Below the pieces are notes generated by a model. It did not search any database. It was given only the letters and a program-made list of their open reading frames with translations, and was not told the DNA's origin. Shown piece by piece: positions 59,289 through 64,000 of a DNA stretch of 64,000 nucleotides. The DNA is from Dermatophilus congolensis. Its GTDB lineage: Bacteria; Actinomycetota; Actinomycetes; Actinomycetales; Dermatophilaceae. The position numbers were made by a program, and so were the translations under genes. How positions within the stretch are numbered: the first letter of the stretch is position 1; every line of letters begins with the position of its first letter. The DNA is taken from assembly GCA_030538115.1 (NCBI GenBank), contig JAUNUP010000015.1, positions 26,679 through 90,678 of the forward strand, in the 5' to 3' direction.

Positions 59289-60760
59289 GCCGAAACCTCA
59301 CCTGTCCGGCTGGGGTCCTCCGGCACATGTTCTCCCGCCACGTCCCCACTTCCTGCATGTGCCGGAGGACGGGGAGGGGGTACCTCTCCTGCCGTCAGAG
59401 CCTTGAGGATGGCCTTGGCGAGCGAATCGTCGGATTCCGATGGCACGCAACGCAGGTCGACGAGGGTTCGGCCCCGTTCCGTGCGGGCCAGCACCGCCGG
59501 GGTTCCGGTGCGGAGTCGCGGCGCGACCTCCTCCGGCAACGACACCGCCCAGCCAGGCAGGTCCACGCCGGGGGCGCCGCCACCGCCGACGCGGCCGGTG
59601 CTCGGCACGACCTCGACTCCCAGGCGTTCGGCGAACGCTTCCGTCCGCGGGGGCAGCTCGTCGGCGGCGAGGTGCCGAGACCTCGGCACGACCTCGGCTC
59701 CCAGGTGTTCGGCGAGCGCTTGCGTACGCGGGAGCAGGTCGTCGGCAGTGAGGTGCCGAGACACTGTGACCGGGGGTTTCGGCCCGGTCAGCGTGGCCTC
59801 GAGGGCGGCGAGCGTAAGCTTGTCGACGCGCAGGGCGCGGGCGAGCGGGTGACGGCGCATGCGCTCCACGATGTCCGCGCGGCCGAGGACGATGCCGGCC
59901 TGCGGCCCGCCCAGGAGCTTGTCGCCGCTGGCCGTCACGACGCTCGCGCCGCGCGCCAACATCGTCGCTGCGTCGGGCTCGTCGGGCAGGGCCGGGTCGT
60001 GCCTGAGCAGCCCCGAGCCGATGTCGCAGACGACCGGCACGCCGAGGTGCGTGAGGGCCTCCACTCCGACCTCGGAGGTGAATCCTTCGACCCGAAAATT
60101 GCTCGGGTGCACCTTGAGGATGCAGCCGGTCGAATCGCCAACCGCGTCACGGTAGTCGGCGAGGTGCGTGCGGTTGGTCGTCCCGACCTCCCGCAGCCGG
60201 ACCCCCGTGGACGCGATGAGTTCGGGCAGCCGGAACCCGTCGCCGATCTCGACCATTTCACCGCGGGAGACGACGACCTCGCGCCCGACCGCGAGCGCGG
60301 TGGTCGCGAGCACGAGCGCGGCTGCTCCGTTGTTGACGACAAGCGCGGACTCGGCCTCGGGCACCTCGGCGAGAAGCGCGTCGAGCACGGCTGCTCCGCG
60401 ACGCCCGCGCTCTCCGGTAGCGAGGTCGAGTTCGACATCGACATACCCCGATGCTGTGACAAGTGCTTCCACCGCGGCGGGGGAGAGTGGCGCACGGCCG
60501 ATGTTCGTATGCACCACCACTCCGGTGGCGTTGATGACGGGCGTGAAAGAGCCGTCCTGGGTGTCGACACGGACGAGCCCGGTCATCACGGCCTTCCGGA
60601 CGTCCTCGGGCGCGAAGTGACCGTCGCGGGCCCGCTGCTGAGCCTCCCGGATCACGTTCTTGGCCCTCTCCGCGCCGACCCTCGCGGCGATCGTGGCGAT
60701 CTCGGCATCGGCAAGCAGCGCATCAGTGCGGGGGATGCGCCGCCGCGGATCGTCACCCAT
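59285..60760 (-). CDS. selA: L-seryl-tRNA(Sec) selenium transferase
   Basis: A PLP enzyme that converts Ser-tRNA-Sec to Sec-tRNA-Sec with selenophosphate. The PLP lysine is Lys281 in ASGDKLLGGPQAG; VVVHTNIGRAPLS and KVHPSNFRVEGFT are family motifs. ATG 60760 is chosen because AGAGGAG lies just upstream; the longer frame runs into non-coding DNA. The 491-residue length exceeds the usual ~430-470, partly because a 27-residue segment beginning SRHLTADDLLPRTQALAEHL is repeated in tandem in the C-terminal domain. The order tRNA-Sec, selA, selB on one strand implies a single operon. Confidence 0.95.
   Translation of the reverse strand: MGDDPRRRIPRTDALLADAEIATIAARVGAERAKNVIREAQQRARDGHFAPEDVRKAVMTGLVRVDTQDGSFTPVINATGVVVHTNIGRAPLSPAAVEALVTASGYVDVELDLATGERGRRGAAVLDALLAEVPEAESALVVNNGAAALVLATTALAVGREVVVSRGEMVEIGDGFRLPELIASTGVRLREVGTTNRTHLADYRDAVGDSTGCILKVHPSNFRVEGFTSEVGVEALTHLGVPVVCDIGSGLLRHDPALPDEPDAATMLARGASVVTASGDKLLGGPQAGIVLGRADIVERMRRHPLARALRVDKLTLAALEATLTGPKPPVTVSRHLTADDLLPRTQALAEHLGAEVVPRSRHLAADELPPRTEAFAERLGVEVVPSTGRVGGGGAPGVDLPGWAVSLPEEVAPRLRTGTPAVLARTERGRTLVDLRCVPSESDDSLAKAILKALTAGEVPPPRPPAHAGSGDVAGEHVPEDPSRTGEVSA
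59601..59762. repeat. 81-bp imperfect tandem duplication inside selA
   Basis: Two copies with an 81-bp period (59601-59681 and 59682-59762) encode SRHLTADDLLPRTQALAEHL-GAEVVPR and SRHLAADELPPRTEAFAERL-GVEVVPS. The copies are clearly alike in DNA and keep the reading frame. Confidence 0.85.
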
Positions 60761-60794
60761 TCCGACTCCTCTCAGCGCTCTGCCGCTCTGGTGC

Positions 60795-60814
60795 CCGCCG
60801 GGCCCGCCCGGCGG
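60795..60814. promoter_or_regulatory. Hairpin between tRNA-Sec and selA
   Basis: A 9-bp G+C-only inverted repeat, CCGCCGGGC and GCCCGGCGG separated by CC (in practice a shorter stem with a larger loop), lies 34 nt before the selA start and 148 nt after the tRNA 3' end. It may terminate or attenuate part of the tRNA transcript. Confidence 0.45.
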
Positions 60815-60961
60815 TGCAAGAGGACCGAGTCCCGCTGCTGCCGCGTGCACTCCCACGAGCTCACCCGATCATGCCGCAGTGCCCCCGACTGCCCGTCGCG
60901 GGGCATCTCCGACCTGATCCGACCGATTCAGCGGGGCCTCGATCCGATCACTGCGTACGTC

Positions 60962-61057
60962 TGGCGGAGGCGGACGGGAATCGAACCCGCCAGGCCGAGA
61001 TACTCGACCTCACCGGTTTTGAAGACCGGGGGGCCCACCAGGTGCCCAGACGCCTCC
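60962..61057 (-). tRNA. selC: Selenocysteine tRNA (anticodon TCA)
   Basis: On the minus strand GGAGGCG (from 61057) pairs with CGCCTCC (to 60966), followed by G73 and an encoded CCA. The anticodon stem CCGGT/ACCGG encloses a loop with anticodon TCA, which reads UGA. A long variable arm follows and the T arm is GCGGGTTCGATTCCCGT. The 93 nt without CCA and the extended arms are the hallmarks of tRNA-Sec. The eighth acceptor pair expected in bacterial tRNA-Sec is a T/C mismatch here. Confidence 0.95.
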
Positions 61058-61111
61058 ATGCGCGCCGAGCTTAGCGGGTGCCGACCGAGCCGCTCGGCAC
61101 AGTAGCGCGAG

Positions 61112-61177
61112 CTTCATCTATGTAGGTGCGTCGGTAGCGCCGCATAGGGAGCTACCGACGCACCTACATAGATGAAG
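61112..61177. repeat. Perfect 27-bp inverted repeat between tRNA-Sec and selD
   Basis: Arms 61112-61138 and 61151-61177 are exact reverse complements (27 bp) separated by a 12-nt loop. It lies 54 nt upstream of the tRNA-Sec 5' end and 53 nt upstream of selD, in the divergent promoter region. It has no T-run and no relation to a coding sequence. Confidence 0.9.
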
Positions 61178-61218
61178 GATCCGTTACCGGCCTTCGGCTC
61201 GTCCACGCCGGACTCCCG

Positions 61219-61224
61219 TAGGGT
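61219..61224 (+). promoter_or_regulatory. Leaderless -10 hexamer of selD
   Basis: TAGGGT ends 6 nt before ATG 61231. The 27-bp inverted repeat ends 41 nt upstream of it, where a -35 region or regulator site would be. Confidence 0.5.
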
Positions 61225-61230
61225 CCGGGG

Positions 61231-62316
61231 ATGACCACGCTTCGTCTGACCCAGTACGCGCACGGCGGCGGATGCGCCTGCAAGATCCCGCCCGGCGAGC
61301 TCGAGGAGATGGTGCGTGGCCTGACGGGCGAGCCGTTTCCGCAGCTCGTAGTGGGCCTCGATGACGGCGACGACGCGGCCGCGGTCCTCATCGGCGACAC
61401 CTTGCGCCACGCGGACGCCGCCCCAACACTCGACGCGGCACCCCGTGACGGCGTTGCCCCTTCCGGTCGGGGCGGAGCGGCAATCGCCACAGGTCTGCAC
61501 GGCACCGTGGTGATCTCCACGGCGGACTTCTTCACGCCCGTCGTGGACGACCCCTACGACTGGGGCCGGATCGCCGCGGCCAATGCGCTCAGCGACATCT
61601 ACGCGATGGGTGGTCGGCCCGTGCTCGCCATCAATCTGCTCGGCTGGCCGCGGGGCGTGCTGCCGCCCGAGCTCGCCTCCGAGGTGATGCGCGGCGGGAT
61701 GGACGTATGTCGCTCTGCCGGTGTGCCGCTCGCGGGCGGACATTCGATCGACAACCCCGAGCCGATCTACGGACTCGCCGTCACGGGAGTGGGGGAAGCC
61801 GACCGGCTGCTCCGCAACGACGCCGCCACGGCGGGCACTCCGATCAGCCTCACGAAGCCCATCGGGGTCGGGGTGCTCAACAATCGTCACAAAGCGACGG
61901 GCGAGTTCTTCGAGCACGCGGTCGCGAACATGGTGCGGCTCAACGACGTCGCCTCGCAGGCGGCCCTCGACGCGGGCATCCGCGCCGCGACCGATGTCAC
62001 GGGCTTCGGCCTGCTGGGGCACCTCTACAAAATGGCGCGAGCCTCGGGAGTGACAGCGGTGATCAACGCGTCGGCGGTGCCGTACCTCGACGGCGCCCGG
62101 GAGTCGCTCGCGGAAGGCTTCGTGCCGGGCGGCAGCCGCCGAAACCTCGACTGGGTCCGTCCACACCTGTCGGCCGAGGTCGACGAGGACGAGCAGATCC
62201 TTCTGGCGGACGCCCAAACCTCGGGCGGCCTACTCCTGGCCGGCGAGATCGAGGGAGCCCCGGTGATAGGCGAATTCGTCCCCAGACAAGACGCGGTGGT
62301 GGTCGTTCAGCGGTGA
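61231..62316 (+). CDS. selD: Selenide, water dikinase (selenophosphate synthetase)
   Basis: Makes selenophosphate from selenide and ATP, the selenium donor for SelA. The 361-residue protein has the N-terminal catalytic loop HGGGCACKIPP with Cys15 and Lys18; many SelD proteins carry selenocysteine at this place, but here it is encoded as Cys. Downstream motifs are IAAANALSDIYAMGGRP, AGGHSIDNPEPIYGL and TDVTGFGLLGHL of the AIR-synthase-like fold. It is divergent from tRNA-Sec-selA-selB. Confidence 0.95.
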   Translation: MTTLRLTQYAHGGGCACKIPPGELEEMVRGLTGEPFPQLVVGLDDGDDAAAVLIGDTLRHADAAPTLDAAPRDGVAPSGRGGAAIATGLHGTVVISTADFFTPVVDDPYDWGRIAAANALSDIYAMGGRPVLAINLLGWPRGVLPPELASEVMRGGMDVCRSAGVPLAGGHSIDNPEPIYGLAVTGVGEADRLLRNDAATAGTPISLTKPIGVGVLNNRHKATGEFFEHAVANMVRLNDVASQAALDAGIRAATDVTGFGLLGHLYKMARASGVTAVINASAVPYLDGARESLAEGFVPGGSRRNLDWVRPHLSAEVDEDEQILLADAQTSGGLLLAGEIEGAPVIGEFVPRQDAVVVVQR

Positions 62317-62374
62317 GGCGACCGCGGTGCCCGGCCGGTCTGGCACCCTACTCCCGTCGCCAGCCCTCACCGCA

Positions 62375-62388
62375 GTGTCCCGCGACAC
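62375..62388. repeat. Small palindrome GTGTC-CCGC-GACAC
   Basis: A 5-bp inverted repeat with a 4-nt loop, 59 nt after selD. Its GTCCCGCG core recurs in the larger palindrome at 62440-62496. Confidence 0.5.
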
Positions 62389-62439
62389 GACCCCGGCAAC
62401 CCACCAGGCGTGACCTCGTCGACCAGCCCACACAGCAGT

Positions 62440-62496
62440 GTCCCGCGGCACTGTCACTAGTAGGTACGCCTACTTCGAAAACATGTGCCGCGGGAC
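62440..62496. terminator. Nested palindrome between selD and the sugar kinase gene
   Basis: Outer arms GTCCCGCGGCAC (62440-62451) and GTGCCGCGGGAC (62485-62496) are exact 12-bp complements; inside them AGTAGG (62459-62464) pairs with CCTACT (62469-62474) around a TACG tetraloop. The element lies 20 nt after the stop of the minus-strand kinase and 123 nt after selD, so it may be a bidirectional terminator. Confidence 0.6.
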
Positions 62497-62516
62497 CCCA
62501 CCGAGTAGGCGACCGA

Positions 62517-63470
62517 TCAGTCGTCGAAGGCCGGCTTGTTCGCCAGCAGCTCCGTGACTTCCGCCAGGTCCGGCGCGTACGCGCCGTGGCGGCTCACCGT
62601 GATCGCCGATGTGCCCACCGCCCGGTGCAACGCGGGCTGCACGTCCGACCACTTCGCTGCAGCCAACCGCTCCGCGGCCTCGCGCGAGCCGAGCAACCCC
62701 GCATCCGTGAGCCCGGAGATGAGCCCGGCCATGAACGAGTCACCGGCGCCCACGGTGTCGGCCACCGTGACGTTCACCTGGTCGAGGTGCAAGGTGTCGT
62801 CGTCGCCGGCGAGGGCGGCAACGGCACCCCAGGGTCCGCGGGTGATGACGACCATGGCAGGCCCGAGGGCCTTGAGCCGCCGAATAGTCCGCTCCAGCGG
62901 CTCCTCGCCGTACAGCCACTCGAGGTCTTCGTCCGAGGCTTTGACGAGGTCTGAAAGCCCGATGAGCTCTTCGATCCGCTCGCGAACCGTCTCCGGGGTG
63001 ACCATGAGCGCCGGCCGCACGTTGGGGTCGTACGAAACCGTGCCGGTCTCGCGCTGTCGCCGTACGGCCTCCACCACCTGGCTGCCGCCCGGTTCGAGGG
63101 TGGCGGCGATGCTGCCGGTGTGCAGGTGATCGTAGGCACCCGCCTCGGGCAGCCCGAACAGCTCCCAGTCGAGGTCGAAGGTGTACGTGGCCCTGCCGTG
63201 CTCGTCGAGCTGCGCGTACGCGACGGGTGTGCGGGGGGCGGCGTCGGTTCCGGGGGCGAGCTTGGCGCCGGAGTCTTCGGCCCACGCCCGGAGGCGAGCC
63301 CCGCGCTCGTCGGTGCCGAACGACGCCTGGATGGTGGCATCGTGCCCGAGCCGGGCGAGCCCGCAGGTCACGTTGAGCAGGCTGCCGCCCACGTGCTCCT
63401 TGCTGGAGTCGCCTTGCTGGACGACGTCGATCAGCGCTTCACCGACACACAGCAGCTTGGGGGTGGACAT
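62517..63470 (-). CDS. PfkB-family sugar kinase (fructokinase-like)
   Basis: A ribokinase-type kinase of 317 residues with LLCVGEALIDVV at the start, the substrate-binding GGSLLNVTCGLARLG, and the C-terminal signature VADTVGAGDSFMAGL holding the catalytic Asp. The sequence is closest to bacterial fructokinases, but adenosine or other sugars cannot be excluded. ATG 63470 has GGAGA 6 nt upstream. It starts 13 nt after the stop of the sugar-porter gene, so sugar uptake and phosphorylation appear to be one operon. Confidence 0.8.
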   Translation of the reverse strand: MSTPKLLCVGEALIDVVQQGDSSKEHVGGSLLNVTCGLARLGHDATIQASFGTDERGARLRAWAEDSGAKLAPGTDAAPRTPVAYAQLDEHGRATYTFDLDWELFGLPEAGAYDHLHTGSIAATLEPGGSQVVEAVRRQRETGTVSYDPNVRPALMVTPETVRERIEELIGLSDLVKASDEDLEWLYGEEPLERTIRRLKALGPAMVVITRGPWGAVAALAGDDDTLHLDQVNVTVADTVGAGDSFMAGLISGLTDAGLLGSREAAERLAAAKWSDVQPALHRAVGTSAITVSRHGAYAPDLAEVTELLANKPAFDD

Positions 63471-63483
63471 CACTGTTCTCCGA

Positions 63484-64000
63484 TCACTTCGCGCCGGTCA
63501 GGCCCAGCTTGGCTTCCATCTCCTCCAGAGGTACACCCTTGGTCTCGGGCATGACCCGCAACACCCAGATGAGCTGGCCCACCATGGCGATGAAGAAGAT
63601 GCTGAACGCGACACCGCCGCCGAGGGCGCCGATGACGGGCGGGAACGCGAACGACGTGGCCGCAGCGAACACCCAGTGAGTGAGGCTACCCAGCGACTGG
63701 CCCTGGCCGCGGATGCGGTTGGGGAAGATCTCGGAGATGAACACCCAGATGACCGAGCCCTGACCGAAGGCGTGGGCGGCGATGAACACGAGCAACCCGA
63801 TGAGCACCAGGATCGAGGACGCGCCGCTGAACTGCCCCTTCATGACGGTCTCGTAGTAGAAGAACAGACCCGAGAGGAAGCCGAGGCTGACCAGGTACCC
63901 GATCGAGCCGACGATCATGAGCTTGCGGCGTCCGATCTTGTCGATGACGGTAAGGGCCGCCATGGTGGCAACGAGGTTCACGAACCCGACGGCGACGCTC
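63484..64000 (-). CDS. Sugar-porter MFS transporter (partial, C-terminal part)
   Basis: The visible 172 codons are the C-terminal membrane segments of a major facilitator of the sugar-porter group: DKIGRRKLMIVGS is the conserved loop between helices 8 and 9, ISEIFPNRIRGQGQSLG follows helix 10, and VMPETKGVPLEEME is the family ending. The frame is open to the window edge, so the start lies beyond. It precedes and should be co-transcribed with the PfkB kinase gene. Confidence 0.85.
   Translation of the reverse strand, partial: SVAVGFVNLVATMAALTVIDKIGRRKLMIVGSIGYLVSLGFLSGLFFYYETVMKGQFSGASSILVLIGLLVFIAAHAFGQGSVIWVFISEIFPNRIRGQGQSLGSLTHWVFAAATSFAFPPVIGALGGGVAFSIFFIAMVGQLIWVLRVMPETKGVPLEEMEAKLGLTGAK

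Noticed and set aside
61231..61284. A second selenoprotein: SelD often has Sec at its catalytic loop.
   Set aside because: The codon in HGGGCACK is TGC (Cys), and no in-frame TGA interrupts selD.
61114..62217. A minus-strand gene opposite selD.
   Set aside because: It is antisense to an evident selD, starts inside the palindrome and has no family motif.
50763..62316. A mobile island carrying the selenium genes.
   Set aside because: No integrase, transposase or attachment repeats border the block and its base composition looks like the rest; transfer remains possible but is not supported by the sequence alone.

Overview
The window is about 70% G+C, uses GTG and TTG starts freely, and has the gene orders xerD-parA-scpA-scpB-rluB and gcvH-garA-ftsR-bfn-merR-gcvP. 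That combination is typical of a high-G+C Gram-positive actinobacterium; gene content and fusions suggest Micrococcales (Dermatophilaceae/Dermacoccaceae-like), but the genus cannot be named from the sequence. It looks like ordinary chromosome: no phage, insertion sequence, CRISPR array or plasmid gene is visible.

Layout. 0-9 kb: recombination and segregation (XerD, ParA, ScpA, ScpB), an rRNA pseudouridine synthase, prephenate dehydrogenase, a fused cytidylate kinase/Der GTPase, and tRNA-Pro(GGG). 9-15 kb: a very large single-chain biotin-dependent acyl-CoA carboxylase and a Tag-type DNA glycosylase. 15.6-22.3 kb: glycine cleavage H and P proteins enclosing GarA, two MerR-type regulators and a bifunctional nuclease. 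22-36 kb: a GCS2-like ligase, PPi-dependent phosphofructokinase, a secreted peptidoglycan amidase with FG-GAP repeats, a cation efflux protein, an Hsp70-like ATPase, an SppA peptidase, RlmC and an EamA exporter. 36-50 kb: assorted enzymes, nagB, a five-gene dipeptide/nickel-type ABC importer, and a cluster of alpha/beta hydrolases around a YwlG-like protein.

50.7-62.3 kb is the most distinctive part: a self-contained selenocysteine system. On the minus strand, tRNA-Sec, selA, selB, fdhD, fdhA, fdhB and an NrfD-type membrane subunit follow one another; selD is divergent. The fdhA frame is interrupted by one in-frame TGA (55768-55770) inside the conserved motif where formate dehydrogenases carry selenocysteine, with a 17-nt hairpin 12 nt downstream. 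SelD makes selenophosphate, SelA converts Ser-tRNA-Sec to Sec-tRNA-Sec, SelB delivers it at the hairpin-marked UGA, FdhD sulfurates the molybdenum cofactor, and the FdhABC complex should oxidise formate and pass electrons to quinone. A 27-residue duplication in SelA, a perfect 27-bp inverted repeat upstream of selD and nested palindromes downstream of selD are notable details.

The window ends with a PfkB-type sugar kinase and the C-terminal part of a sugar-porter MFS transporter. At least eleven genes, including fdhA and selD, have a TANNNT-like -10 hexamer exactly 6 or 7 nt before the start codon, which indicates leaderless mRNAs and was used to choose several starts.
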